Shown: positions 1 through 7,961, numbered from the stretch's first letter. The stretch is DNA of 64,000 bases from Pseudonocardia sp. HH130630-07 (GCF_001698125.1 NZ_CP013854.1:4030001-4094000), one strand, 5' to 3'. Made by a program: numbers and translations. Notes: a model not told the origin generated them from the letters alone.

Positions 1-324
1 CGAGACGATGAAGTCGTCGAAGCCGTGCCGGAGTGCGAGTTCGTGTTCGTTGGGCAGTTGCAGGAGCAGCCCGACAGCCAGATCGCGGAACGGGGCCAGC
101 ACGTGCGGATTGGAGTTCGGGAACAACGGCACGTAGAGCTTCACCCGGTCACCCAGACCGGCGTCCCGCGCCGCTCCGGTGATCCGGTCGACATTGCGTC
201 GTAGCCGTTCCTCGCTGTAGACGAAGGTCGGCGTGCCGACGGCTCGTGCTATCGACGAGAGATCGCAGTTCGACACCCATGACGTCTCGTAGTTCGGCGA
301 ATAGACGGCCGGTGCAGTGTCCAT
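1..324 (-). CDS. Fold-type III decarboxylase-like protein, partial (C-terminus outside window)
   Basis: Reading the minus strand from an ATG at 324 gives 108 codons that stay open to the window edge. The product begins MDTAPAVYSPNYETSW and contains ARAVGTPTFVYSEERLRRN, which matches the N-terminus of diaminopimelate/ornithine decarboxylase-like PLP enzymes (alanine racemase fold). The strand that normally reads Y-A-x-K-A-N, with the PLP lysine, reads YVPLFPNSNPHVL here, so a lysine is not seen at the expected place. An in-frame ATG at 336 could add four residues; neither start has an ideal ribosome site. Codons such as TAT, ATA, AAT, TTG and TCA are more frequent than in neighbouring genes, which suggests transfer. 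The substrate cannot be told. The family is fairly clear, and catalytic competence is doubtful. Confidence 0.6.
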   Translation of the reverse strand, partial: MDTAPAVYSPNYETSWVSNCDLSSIARAVGTPTFVYSEERLRRNVDRITGAARDAGLGDRVKLYVPLFPNSNPHVLAPFRDLAVGLLLQLPNEHELALRHGFDDFIVS

Positions 325-556
325 GAGCACTCGCATCTTCCGAAGGATCGGGGCGGGCCGCTCGTCGAATGGAGAGCCCGAACATCGAGTTCGGTTCGCC
401 CCGCTGCGGGTGAGGACGATAAGTACTTTCCGGCGCAAGAGGCAATGCGGCGAGCCGCAGTGCACTCGTATGTCGCATACGCCGGCGGGAGCGCGGTGAC
501 GGGGGCGCGCGGGCGGGGCCCGTACCGGGCGGAGCCGCCCCGGCGCGGTACCGGGA

Positions 557-1819
557 TCAGGTCCGGCGGGTCCCCGTCCCGGGCGCCGGACCCATTCCGA
601 GCGCCCTGGCCAGCTCCGGCGTGGGGTGCACCGGCACCGGGCCGTAGGCGTTGCGCCGGGCGGAGCGGCGCCGGACCGCGGGCAGCCGGGTCAGCAGCTG
701 CAGGAACCCGGGCGGCGTCATCGGCCGTCCCCGCTCCCGGGCCCGTGCGACGGTGCGTTCCACCCGTACCTGCTGGTCCTGGACGGTGACGATCGCCGGC
801 TCCCGCTCGGCCTGCACCGCGGCGAGGACGTGGTCGCCGGGCGCCCCCGTGCGCAGTGCGGGGACGAGGTGGCCGGCCGCGGCGAGCGCGTCCTGGGCGG
901 CCATCAGGATTCCGTTGCCGCCGACCGGGGAGATGACGTGCGCGGCGTCGCCGAGCAGCAGCAGGCCGGGACGGTGCCAGACCGGCACCCGGGAGATGTC
1001 GACCGACAGCAGGGTCGTCGCGTCGAAGCCGGTGATCAGGTCCACCCGGTCGGCCAGCCAGGGCACCCGCTGTGCGATCTCCCGGCGCACGGGGCCGATG
1101 CCGGCCTCGCGCAGCGCCGGGTAGCCGCCCTTGGGCAGTGACAGCCCGACCTGCCAGCGGCCCGGCCCGCCGATCAGGCCGACGTAGTGCCGCTCGCCGA
1201 AGTAGAGGTCGACGTCGGCGTCCGCCGGGTCGCCGTCGCGGTGGGGCAGCGCGCACCACAGCAGGTCCGTGGTGGCGCCCTGGGACCGCGCGGTCATCCC
1301 GGCGAGCGTGCGGACCCGGGAGAACCGTCCGTCGGTACCGACGACGAGATCGGCCGCGATCTCGGTGCCGTCCCGCAGCCGGACGCCGCGGACGGGGTCC
1401 CCGGCCGTGCCGGAGCCGAGCAGCCCGTTCACCGCGGCGCCGGTGCGCAGCGTGAACGACGGCAGCTCCGCCGCCCGTCCGGCGAGGAAGTCGAGGAACC
1501 GGGCCTGCGGCATCAGCGCGACGTAGTCGTACGGGGTGTCGAGCAGGCCGTAGTCGGACGTGGTGACGGTCCCGCGCGGCGTGCGGAACCGGAACTGGCG
1601 CGCCCGCACGTGCGGAAGGTCCAGCAGGGCCGCGGCGAGCCCGAGCCGGTCGAGCAGCTCCAGGGTCCACGGGTGCAGCGAGTCGCCGCGGAAGTCCCGG
1701 TCGAAGTCCTGGTGGCGCTCCAGCAGGGTGACCGGCAGTCCGGCCCTGGCCAGCAGGTAGGCCAGCAGCATGCCGCCGGGTCCGCCGCCGACGACGACCG
1801 TGCGTCCAGGGGTGTCCAC
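557..1819 (-). CDS. FAD-dependent monooxygenase (PHBH/FAD_binding_3 type)
   Basis: A 420-aa flavoprotein with the three marks of class A flavin hydroxylases. They are a Rossmann GxGxxG (VVVGGGPGG, about residues 8-16), a DG motif (VVGTDGRFSRVR, about 158-169) and a GD motif (LLLGDAAHVISPVGGNG, about 285-301). Family members use NAD(P)H and FAD to hydroxylate an aromatic or other small substrate in the cytoplasm. The substrate is not predictable. The gene lies 9 bases downstream of the methyltransferase gene on the same strand, so the two are probably cotranscribed. The C-terminus is arginine-rich and ends soon after the substrate domain, without a thioredoxin-like extension. Confidence 0.85.
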   Translation of the reverse strand: MDTPGRTVVVGGGPGGMLLAYLLARAGLPVTLLERHQDFDRDFRGDSLHPWTLELLDRLGLAAALLDLPHVRARQFRFRTPRGTVTTSDYGLLDTPYDYVALMPQARFLDFLAGRAAELPSFTLRTGAAVNGLLGSGTAGDPVRGVRLRDGTEIAADLVVGTDGRFSRVRTLAGMTARSQGATTDLLWCALPHRDGDPADADVDLYFGERHYVGLIGGPGRWQVGLSLPKGGYPALREAGIGPVRREIAQRVPWLADRVDLITGFDATTLLSVDISRVPVWHRPGLLLLGDAAHVISPVGGNGILMAAQDALAAAGHLVPALRTGAPGDHVLAAVQAEREPAIVTVQDQQVRVERTVARARERGRPMTPPGFLQLLTRLPAVRRRSARRNAYGPVPVHPTPELARALGMGPAPGTGTRRT

Positions 1820-1828
1820 CCCCCGATG

Positions 1829-2461
1829 TTAGCTCGCTGAGCGAGTGTCTCGCTCGTCGAGAGAGTTGAACTGCGGGAGCGGTCGCCGGCACAGGAACGT
1901 GCGGGCCGGCGGCGGGTTGCGCCACTCGGTCGCGGTCTCCACGACCTCGTCGAAGTGCGTGTCGAGCAGGTCGCGCAGGTCCCGGACCCGGTTCGGCAGC
2001 GCCATCCAGGTGATGATCATGCTGAGCACGCCCTGCGGGGTCAGCCGCCGGGCGATGACGCCCATCACCTTCAGGCGCAGGGTCTGCGGGAAGACCGCCC
2101 ACGGCAGGGTGGAGACGAACGCGTCGACCGCGCCGATGCCGGCCTCGTCGAGGATCCGGTCCAGGTCGGCGACGTCGCCCTGCACGACCTCCAGCCACGG
2201 CTTGTGCCGGCGCAGGTGGGCGACCAGCTCCGGGTCGATCTCGACGGCGAGGTACCGCGCGTCCGGCCCGAGCCGGTCGCGGATCGGCTCGGCGAGCACG
2301 CCGGGCCCGGCACCGAGCTCGACGACGACGCCGTTCGTGCCCATCGGCACGACGCCGGCGAGCTGCCGGCAGAGCCGTCTGCCGGTGAGGAACGGGGTCG
2401 CGAGCTGGTCCATGCGGGAGAAGGACCGCTTGAGGAAGACCGCGTGGTCGGGGCGCGCCAT
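1829..2461 (-). CDS. SAM-dependent methyltransferase, phospholipid N-methyltransferase-like
   Basis: A 210-aa class I methyltransferase. Motif I is VVELGAGPGVL (about residues 46-56), followed by the acidic strand end AVEIDPEL and the motif IV-like STLPWAVFP (about 115-123). The N-terminal part FLKRSFSRMDQLATPFLTG resembles PmtA/KsgA-like enzymes that methylate phosphatidylethanolamine or rRNA adenines. Because the NPPY-type motif of KsgA is replaced by TLPW, a lipid or small-molecule substrate is more likely than rRNA. It is probably the first gene of a two-gene unit with the downstream flavin monooxygenase. Confidence 0.75.
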   Translation of the reverse strand: MARPDHAVFLKRSFSRMDQLATPFLTGRRLCRQLAGVVPMGTNGVVVELGAGPGVLAEPIRDRLGPDARYLAVEIDPELVAHLRRHKPWLEVVQGDVADLDRILDEAGIGAVDAFVSTLPWAVFPQTLRLKVMGVIARRLTPQGVLSMIITWMALPNRVRDLRDLLDTHFDEVVETATEWRNPPPARTFLCRRPLPQFNSLDERDTRSAS

Positions 2462-2512
2462 GAGGACATCGTGGCGGTTCGCGGGCGCCCGGTCATGTCC
2501 GGGGGAATTGGG

Positions 2513-2791
2513 TCACGGGCCCGCAGGGTCCGGTGGCCCCGTCCGGCGGGTGCCGTCCGCCCGTGTCAGGTGCCCGCGGTGCTCGGCGGCGAACGACGCG
2601 GCACTGCGCCGGCGGTACACCTGTGGGTTGGCCGCGCACCGGGCGCACTCGGTCAGGCAGACGTCGCCGTGGTCGTCGGTGGGGCGGAGCGAGGTCGACA
2701 GCGGCACGCCGACCGCTCCGCAGAACTCGCACCAGCTGATCCCCGCGCCGCAGTGCGTGGTGATGGCTGACGGTGGCGCGGTATCGGGCAC
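2513..2791 (-). CDS. Small cysteine-rich protein, putative zinc ribbon
   Basis: A 92-aa protein read from a GTG at 2791, which is preceded by GAGGAG at good spacing. An upstream ATG-initiated extension would begin in AT-rich promoter DNA and looks unreal. The product has a CxxC pair (WCEFCGAVG) and a second group CLTECARC, spaced like a four-cysteine zinc ribbon, and then a basic tail. I do not recognise a named family. It is transcribed away from the DUF6879/HTH unit across a shared AT-rich promoter region, so it may belong to the same regulatory locus. Confidence 0.5.
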   Translation of the reverse strand: MPDTAPPSAITTHCGAGISWCEFCGAVGVPLSTSLRPTDDHGDVCLTECARCAANPQVYRRRSAASFAAEHRGHLTRADGTRRTGPPDPAGP

Positions 2792-2811
2792 GGCCTCTCC
2801 TCGGATCGTGG

Positions 2812-2900
2812 ACTGGAGAAGCAGTGGATCACGACGATGAGAATAGAACAAGACTAGATAGAGAATTACTAGACTGATTAGCGATGGTGTGTCACAGTGC
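2812..2900. promoter_or_regulatory. AT-rich divergent promoter region with repeated ACTAGA
   Basis: About 80 bases with far lower GC than the surroundings separate the cysteine-rich gene (minus) from the 70-aa gene (plus). The hexamer ACTAGA occurs at 2853-2858 and 2868-2873, 15 bases apart. A TANNNT-type -10 (TAGACT, 2871-2876) faces the plus-strand genes, and TA-rich hexamers also face the minus strand. The HTH protein encoded at 3698 is the obvious candidate to bind here; this is inference. Confidence 0.45.
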
Positions 2901-2928
2901 TCGTCGTCACCCATCGAGAGGAGCTGCC

Positions 2929-3141
2929 GTGAACCTGCGCTTACTGGCGAAGGACGAGAACTCGGGCCGGGCGGGGTGCCCGTCGGTCTACATCGACGAC
3001 GATGGCTGGGCCGTCGTCCAGGGACCGGAGGTCGAGACCAGAACCCGTGAAGCCCTGGTCAATCTCCTCCCCGGCGAGACCGGGGTCCGGATAGCTCCCT
3101 CCGTGCTCGCGGCTGCGGTAGCGCGGCACCGCCGGGAATGA
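2929..3141 (+). CDS. Small conserved actinobacterial protein upstream of DUF6879
   Basis: A 70-aa protein from a GTG at 2929, which follows GAGAGGAG at 7-8 bases. A longer in-frame ATG at 2884 has no ribosome site. It contains CPSVYIDDDGWAVVQGPEV, a pattern I associate with short proteins encoded just before DUF6879 and HTH genes in actinomycetes. Their function is unknown. Its stop overlaps the next start (ATGA, 3138-3141), so it is translationally coupled to the DUF6879 gene. It may act as a partner of the HTH/DUF5753 regulator, as the small proteins of BldB/WhiJ-type loci do. Confidence 0.65.
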   Translation: MNLRLLAKDENSGRAGCPSVYIDDDGWAVVQGPEVETRTREALVNLLPGETGVRIAPSVLAAAVARHRRE

Positions 3142-3698
3142 CGGAACTGCTCGACGGCGCCGACGTCGAGTCGGCCATCCGGGGGTGCAGGCGGCTGGTG
3201 TTCCGTCTGGAGACACTGCAGGTCTACCGGGGCTCCGGCGAGGACGAGTGGATCGGCGCCTTCCTGGGCGGTGCCGACAGGCCACCCCCTGATCCGGCAC
3301 AGGACGGATGGGAGAGCATGCTGCGGTCCATGACTGCAGCGGGCGTCACCGTCCAGCGGGTGCACGTGGTCGTGGAGCCCCTGACCGACTACATGCGGTT
3401 CGAACTGGCCTGGGCCTATCCGCCGAACGCCAGGGCCGGCGAGGACATCCGCATCGCGGACGGTTCGGACGGATGGCCGCCGGGAGTCCCGCGGCGCGAC
3501 TTCTGGATCCTCGACGACCAGGTGCTCGACGCCCACTACGAGCCCGACGGGACCTGGCGCGGAGTCTCGCCGAACAGGGAGTCGTCGGCACTGGACGACG
3601 CGACGGCGGTTCGGGCGCGGGCGTTGTCCTCGGCCGTGTCGCTGTCGGATTTCGTGCGGCAGCGACCGGACCTGGCTTCGCGGGTCCTGCGCGACTGA
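3138..3698 (+). CDS. DUF6879 family protein
   Basis: A 186-aa protein with the typical course of DUF6879: an early RLVFRLETLQVY segment, a tryptophan (W) followed by RVHVVVEPLTDYMRFEL, then an aGEDIRIAD block and FWILDDQVL. The biochemical role is not known. The family recurs beside HTH-DUF5753 regulators in actinobacteria. The start overlaps the previous stop and the stop overlaps the next start by one base (TGATG, 3696-3700), so the three genes form one coupled unit. Confidence 0.8.
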   Translation: MTELLDGADVESAIRGCRRLVFRLETLQVYRGSGEDEWIGAFLGGADRPPPDPAQDGWESMLRSMTAAGVTVQRVHVVVEPLTDYMRFELAWAYPPNARAGEDIRIADGSDGWPPGVPRRDFWILDDQVLDAHYEPDGTWRGVSPNRESSALDDATAVRARALSSAVSLSDFVRQRPDLASRVLRD

Positions 3699-4558
3699 TG
3701 GTCGGAGAGATCACGGCAGAACGGGTTCGGCTCGGAGCCGAGCTCCGCGACCTCCGTCTGCGGCACTATCCGTCGGGCTCCGCGCTGGCCCGGCGGCTCG
3801 GGTGGGGACAGCCGAAGCTGTCGAAGCTCGAACGCGGGGCCCAGCTCCCGACCGAGGCCGATCTGGACGTCTGGGTCGCCGCGACATCCGGTGACGTCGC
3901 GGACCGGGACGCGCTGGCAGCGCTGCTCGCCGACGCCCGGGCGTCCTATCGCGCGTGGGGCGACGCCTGGCGGACGCCCGCAGGGATCGTCGACGTCCAA
4001 CGTGGCATCGCCGCCGAGGAGAAACGTGCATCGATGATCTGCGAGTACCAGCCGGCCATGTTGCCCGGACTGGTGCAGACGCCGGCCTACGCCCGCGCAC
4101 TCCTGGCGTCGCCGGGAGGCGCAGCTCTCTTCTCAGGGAGTGAGCGCGACGTCGAAGGGCTGGTCGTCGAGCGGGTCCGTCGTCAGGAACTGCTCTACGA
4201 CCGGGACAAGCGGATTCGCGTCCTGCTGGGTGAGGCCGCACTGCACACGCGGTTCGGCGACGGGGAGGTGATGGCGGGGCAGTGGGATCGGCTGCTGGCG
4301 CTGTCCGGGGTGGCCTCCGTCGAGATGGGGGTCCTGCCGTTCGAGCGACCGCACCCGCTGATCCCGGTGTCCGGGTTCTCGATCATCGACGACCGGGCTG
4401 CGATCGTGGAGAGCCTGGCGGGTGAGCAGACGCTGACCGCTCCGGCGGACATCGCGTCGTTCACCGCTGCGTTCGAGGCCGGGATGGCGAGTGCGGTCAC
4501 CGGTGACGAACTGCGTGATCTTGTCCGGCGGGTCGCGGACGGTCTGCGACCCGGCTAG
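3698..4558 (+). CDS. Helix-turn-helix regulator with DUF5753 (WhiJ-type)
   Basis: A 286-aa protein. Residues about 8-60 form an XRE-like HTH (GSALARRLGWGQPKLSKLERG). The rest is a DUF5753 ligand or partner domain starting at about residue 105 with ICEYQPAMLPGLVQTPAYAR and containing ERVRRQELL and VEMGVLPF. The ATG at 3698 is chosen because it overlaps the DUF6879 stop; upstream in-frame starts lie inside that gene. Regulators of this class control development or sit in small autonomous loci in Streptomyces. Here it probably regulates its own operon and perhaps the divergent cysteine-rich gene. Confidence 0.85.
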   Translation: MVGEITAERVRLGAELRDLRLRHYPSGSALARRLGWGQPKLSKLERGAQLPTEADLDVWVAATSGDVADRDALAALLADARASYRAWGDAWRTPAGIVDVQRGIAAEEKRASMICEYQPAMLPGLVQTPAYARALLASPGGAALFSGSERDVEGLVVERVRRQELLYDRDKRIRVLLGEAALHTRFGDGEVMAGQWDRLLALSGVASVEMGVLPFERPHPLIPVSGFSIIDDRAAIVESLAGEQTLTAPADIASFTAAFEAGMASAVTGDELRDLVRRVADGLRPG

Positions 4559-4579
4559 ATCCAGGAGGTCGGGTTGGTC

Positions 4580-5170
4580 ATGTCCGAGAACGAGGGCCCG
4601 GACGACGCGGCCACCCGTCAGCGGAGTTTCGGTGAGCGGGAGCGGGCGTCGGTCCACATCACGACCCTGGGGGCGACGATCGTCCCCGGTCTCCTGCAGA
4701 CGGAGAGCTACCTGCGGGCCGTCGTCGAGGCGGGCGGGAAGGTCGTCGGTGAGCGGCTGGAGGAATGGGTCGCCAACCGGCTCTGGCGCCAGCGCGTCCT
4801 CACCGAGACCGGCCGTGAGTTCGTCCAGCTGGTGCTGCCCGGCGCGCTCCTCTGGTGCGCGGGGAGCGCGGCGGTGATGCGGGAGCAGCTTGCCCATCTC
4901 GCTGTCGCTTCCCGGCTGCCGGGGCTGCGGCTCGGCGTCGTACCGATCGGCCGGCCGGTCGACGTCTTCCCGATGCACAACATGGACCTGTACCGGCGCC
5001 GGGACGGCACGAGCGAGGTCGTCGTCGGAACCCTCGCGGGAACCGCGGTCCTCGGAGGATCCGAGGACGTCGACCGGCACGCCGAGCTGCTGGGCAAGGT
5101 CGAACGCCTCGCGGTGTTCGGCAGCGAGGCCCACGCCGTCATCGACGAGATCGGGGCGCGATACCGGTGA
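4580..5170 (+). CDS. DUF5753 domain protein lacking the HTH domain
   Basis: About 196 aa from the ATG at 4580; a TTG at 4574 is closer to the AGGAGG at 4563-4568 and is a real alternative. The protein is a DUF5753 domain alone (TTLGATIVPGLLQTESYLRAVV, WVANRLWRQRVL, LRLGVVPIGRPV), homologous to the C-terminal part of the preceding regulator but without any HTH. It lies 21 bases downstream of that gene in the same direction. It could be a decoy, a heterodimer partner or a degraded duplicate; the reading frame is intact and well coded. Confidence 0.75.
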   Translation: MSENEGPDDAATRQRSFGERERASVHITTLGATIVPGLLQTESYLRAVVEAGGKVVGERLEEWVANRLWRQRVLTETGREFVQLVLPGALLWCAGSAAVMREQLAHLAVASRLPGLRLGVVPIGRPVDVFPMHNMDLYRRRDGTSEVVVGTLAGTAVLGGSEDVDRHAELLGKVERLAVFGSEAHAVIDEIGARYR

Positions 5171-5188
5171 CACCACCCGACCTCACGA

Positions 5189-5220
5189 CGAAGGCCCACG
5201 GACACGTCCGTGGGCCTTCG
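5189..5220. terminator. Strong bidirectional hairpin terminator
   Basis: A perfect 14-bp stem (CGAAGGCCCACGGA, 5189-5202, and its complement 5207-5220) closes a CACG loop. It lies 18 bases after the DUF5753 stop and 7 bases beyond the 3' end of the first tRNA-Lys on the other strand, so it can end transcription from both sides. There is no U-tract, as is usual in actinobacteria. Confidence 0.85.
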
Positions 5221-5227
5221 CCGTCTG

Positions 5228-5300
5228 TGCGCCGTCAGGGACTCGAACCCCGAACCCGCTGGTTAAGAGCCAGCTGCTCTGCCAATTGAGCTAACGGCGC
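5228..5300 (-). tRNA. tRNA-Lys(CTT)
   Basis: A 73-nt cloverleaf on the minus strand. The acceptor GCGCCGT pairs fully with ACGGCGC, the discriminator is A, the D-arm has AGCTCAATTGGCAGAGC, the anticodon arm GCTGGCTCTTAACCAGC has anticodon CTT, and the T-arm has CGGGGTTCGAGTCCCTG. The CCA end is not encoded. Confidence 0.97.
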
Positions 5301-5320
5301 CTGTGTAGTTGTGTGGTGCG

Positions 5321-5393
5321 TGCGCCGTCAGGGAGTCGAACCCCGAACCCGCTGGTTAAGAGCCAGCTGCTCTGCCAATTGAGCTAACGGCGC
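5321..5393 (-). tRNA. tRNA-Lys(CTT), second copy
   Basis: A second 73-nt tRNA-Lys(CTT), 20 bases from the first and identical except for one T-loop base (TTCGACT here, TTCGAGT in the first copy). All stems pair. Probably cotranscribed with the first copy after a tandem duplication. Confidence 0.97.
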
Positions 5394-5474
5394 ATATTCT
5401 TTTTTTCTGTCGCTCACCCAGGCGGTATCGACCCGTGGAAAACTACCAGGATCGACCGCCGAGGCTGGCGACCG

Positions 5475-5548
5475 GGTGAGTGACGGGACTTGAACCCGCG
5501 GCCCCCTGGACCACAACCAGGTGCTCTACCAACTGAGCTACACCCACC
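5475..5548 (-). tRNA. tRNA-His(GTG)
   Basis: The minus-strand cloverleaf has acceptor GTGGGTG against CACTCAC (one G-T pair) and anticodon GTG in CCTGGTTGTGGTCCAGG. The T-arm is GCGGGTTCAAGTCCCGT. The encoded G at 5548 gives the extra 5' G(-1) that pairs with discriminator C73 (5475), the identity mark of tRNA-His. CCA is not encoded. Confidence 0.96.
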
Positions 5549-5558
5549 ATGCGACCTC

Positions 5559-5574
5559 TCCGGCCGTGGCCGGA
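5559..5574. terminator. Short hairpin between orn and tRNA-His
   Basis: TCCGGC and GCCGGA flank a CGTG loop 54 bases downstream of the orn stop. This is a weak terminator candidate with only six pairs and no U-tract. Confidence 0.35.
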
Positions 5575-5627
5575 AGCGCTGGAACAGCATAGCTCCCGGC
5601 TTTCGGCGGCCTGCGCGCGGGGCCGGA

Positions 5628-6269
5628 TCAGCCTCCCGCAGGGCCGTCGACCTGCGCCGTCGCCGGCCCGGCCACGTCGGCGACGGCGGCCGCGGCCGCC
5701 TGCGCCTGTTCGGTGCTCGGTCCGGGCGGGGCGACGAACAACGCCTTGCGGTAGTACGCCAGTTCGCGGATCGACTCCCGGATGTCGGACAGCGCGCGGT
5801 GCGCCAGTCCCTTCTCCGGCTTCGCGTAGAACACCCGGGGGAACCAGCGCCGGGCGAGTTCCTTCACCGAGCTGACGTCGATCATCCGGTAGTGCAGGTA
5901 GGCGTCGAGTTCGGTCATGTCGCGGGCGAGGAAACCGCGGTCGGTCGCGATCGAGTTGCCGGCCAGCGGAGCCGTCCGGGCGTCCGGGACGTGGGCGCGG
6001 ATGTAGGCCAGCACCATCTGCTCGGCCTCGGCGACGGTCACCGTCGCGGCGCGGACCTCCTCGGCCAGCCCGGAGCGGGCGTGCATGTCCCGCACGACGT
6101 CGGGCATCGCGTCGAGCGCCGCGTCGTCGCAGGCGATGACGACGTCGACGCCCTCGCCCAGCACGTTGAGATCACCGTCGGTGACCAGGGCCGCGATCTC
6201 GATGAGCGCATCGGAACCGAGGTCGAGCCCGGTCATCTCACAGTCGATCCACACCAGCCGGTCGGTCAT
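5628..6269 (-). CDS. orn: Oligoribonuclease
   Basis: A 213-aa DEDDh exonuclease that degrades 2-5-nt RNA fragments and pGpG to mononucleotides in the cytoplasm. Exo I is [10 protein letters not shown] (Asp and Glu at residues 9 and 11), Exo [13 protein letters not shown], Exo [20 protein letters not shown] with the catalytic His and Asp. [19 protein letters not shown] is a strong orthologue signature. The C-terminus has an extra Ala/Pro-rich tail of about 30 residues compared with E. coli Orn. TAGTCT (plus-strand 6276-6281) lies 6 bases before the start, so the mRNA is probably leaderless. Confidence 0.97.
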   Translation of the reverse strand: MTDRLVWIDCEMTGLDLGSDALIEIAALVTDGDLNVLGEGVDVVIACDDAALDAMPDVVRDMHARSGLAEEVRAATVTVAEAEQMVLAYIRAHVPDARTAPLAGNSIATDRGFLARDMTELDAYLHYRMIDVSSVKELARRWFPRVFYAKPEKGLAHRALSDIRESIRELAYYRKALFVAPPGPSTEQAQAAAAAVADVAGPATAQVDGPAGG

Positions 6270-6275
6270 CGCTGC

Positions 6276-6333
6276 AGACTATGTGACGGACCTGCGCGCG
6301 GCGCGCGCCCCGGCGGCCCGGGTGCCCTACGCT
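6276..6333. promoter_or_regulatory. Divergent leaderless promoters for orn and the DUF853 ATPase
   Basis: In the 72-base gap between the two starts, the minus strand has TAGTCT (6276-6281), 6 bases before the orn ATG. The plus strand has TACGCT (6328-6333), 8 bases before the GTG at 6342. Both fit the TANNNT -10 element at the distance expected for leaderless transcripts. No ribosome site is visible for either gene. Confidence 0.55.
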
Positions 6334-6341
6334 CCCGATCC

Positions 6342-7937
6342 GTGGCCGACACCGCAGACCAGAGCGCAGATCAGGCAGACCGGACCGCTGCCCGCGGCAT
6401 CGCCGAGGGGTACGCCACCGACGGCGCCGCGCTGGAACTCGGCACGGTGCTCGTCGACGGTGCCTGCGACCCGCAGGCGCGGGTCCGGATCCCGCTCGCG
6501 ACGCTGAACCGGCACGGTCTCGTCGCGGGTGCCACCGGCACCGGCAAGACCCGGACGCTGCAGGCGCTGGCCGGGCAGCTCTCCGACGCCGGCGTCCCGG
6601 TGCTGCTGGCCGACGTCAAGGGCGACCTGTCGGGCATGGCCCGCGCCGGTGAGCCGAACCCGAAGCTCGACGAGCGGGTGCGCGACACCGGCGACGACTG
6701 GACCCCGACCGCCTACCCGGTGCAGTTCCTGTCGCTCGGCGACGGCGGCGTCGCCGTCCCGGTGCGGGCGACGATCACCCAGTTCGGGCCGATCCTGCTG
6801 GCGAAGGTGCTCGGCCTGAACGCCACCCAGGAGTCCACCCTCGGGCTGATCTTCCACTGGGCCGACCAGCGCGGGCTGCCGCTGCTCGACACCAAGGACC
6901 TGCGCGCCGTCATCGCGCACCTGACCTCCGACGAGGGCAAGGCCGACCTCAAGGGGATCGGCGGGGTGTCCTCGGCGACGGCCGGGGTGATCCTGCGCGC
7001 GCTGGTGAACCTGGAGGCCCAGGGCGGGGACACGTTCTTCGGGGAGCCCGAGTTCGACCCGGCGGACCTGATGCGCGAGATCGAGGGCAAGGGCGTCGTC
7101 ACCCTCCTGGAGCTGGCCGAGCGCTCGGCGAACCCGACGCTGTTCTCCACGTTCCTGATGTGGCTGCTCGCCGAGCTGTACGAGGAGCTGCCCGAGGCCG
7201 GTGACCTGGACAAGCCGAAGCTGGTGTTCTTCTTCGACGAGGCGCACCTGCTGTTCGCCGACGCGTCGAAGGCCTTCCTGGACCGCATCGAGCAGACGGT
7301 GAAGCTCATCCGCTCCAAGGGCGTCGGGGTGTTCTTCTGCACCCAGCTGCCGACCGACATCCCGAACGAGGTGCTGTCCCAGCTCGGCGCCCGGGTGCAG
7401 CACGCGCTGCGGGCGTTCACGCCGGAGGACCAGAAGGCCCTGAACCGGACGGTGAAGACCTACCCGCGTTCCGACGTCTACGACCTCGAGTCCGCGCTGA
7501 CCTCGCTGGGCACCGGCGAGGCGATCGTGACGGTGCTGTCCGAGCGGGGCGCGCCCACCCCGGTGGCGTGGACCCGGCTGCGGGCGCCGCGCTCGCTGAT
7601 GGCCGCGCTGACCGCGGACGACGTCCGGCAGGAGTCCGCGGCGTCGCCGCTGCAGGAGAAGTACGGCGAGATGGTCGACCGCGACTCCGCCTACGAGCGG
7701 CTGACCGGCCGGATCGCCTCCGGGCCCGGCGGCGACGCCACCCCGGTCGAGGCTCCGGCCCCGCCGCAGGACCCGGCCCCGCAGGATGCTCCCGCCCCGC
7801 AGCAGGAGGACTCCGGCGGGCCGGGCTGGTTGTCCAGGGTCGGCGAGTTCCTGCAGTCCCCGACCGGGCGGCAGATCACGAACACGGTCACCCGGGAGAT
7901 CACCCGGAGCCTGTTCGGGACCCGCCGCCGGCGCTGA
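6342..7937 (+). CDS. HerA-like/DUF853 ATPase
   Basis: A 531-aa P-loop ATPase of the helicase HerA-like C-terminal family (DUF853, YjgR type). Walker A is GATGTGKT (about residues 63-70), Walker B is LVFFFDEAHLLF (about 294-305), and LLADVKGDLSGMA is a family block. Residues about 450-490 are a Pro/Ala/Gln-rich linker, followed by a conserved basic tail (TREITRSLFGTRRRR). The GTG at 6342 is taken as start because the upstream extension is in the orn promoter. The family's cellular role is not established; DNA processing is inferred from HerA similarity. Confidence 0.9.
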   Translation: MADTADQSADQADRTAARGIAEGYATDGAALELGTVLVDGACDPQARVRIPLATLNRHGLVAGATGTGKTRTLQALAGQLSDAGVPVLLADVKGDLSGMARAGEPNPKLDERVRDTGDDWTPTAYPVQFLSLGDGGVAVPVRATITQFGPILLAKVLGLNATQESTLGLIFHWADQRGLPLLDTKDLRAVIAHLTSDEGKADLKGIGGVSSATAGVILRALVNLEAQGGDTFFGEPEFDPADLMREIEGKGVVTLLELAERSANPTLFSTFLMWLLAELYEELPEAGDLDKPKLVFFFDEAHLLFADASKAFLDRIEQTVKLIRSKGVGVFFCTQLPTDIPNEVLSQLGARVQHALRAFTPEDQKALNRTVKTYPRSDVYDLESALTSLGTGEAIVTVLSERGAPTPVAWTRLRAPRSLMAALTADDVRQESAASPLQEKYGEMVDRDSAYERLTGRIASGPGGDATPVEAPAPPQDPAPQDAPAPQQEDSGGPGWLSRVGEFLQSPTGRQITNTVTREITRSLFGTRRRR

Positions 7938-7944
7938 GGCGGTG

Positions 7945-7961
7945 CCGGGGCTCAGCCCCGG
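7945..7961. terminator. Hairpin terminator between convergent genes
   Basis: CCGGGGC (7945-7951) and GCCCCGG (7955-7961) form a perfect 7-bp stem around TCA. The loop is the stop codon of the minus-strand PH-domain gene, so one hairpin serves both convergent genes. Confidence 0.6.

Noticed and set aside
5228..5548. Integration site of a genomic island at the tRNA genes
   Set aside because: No integrase, no repeated tRNA 3' fragment and no change in gene style beside the cluster.
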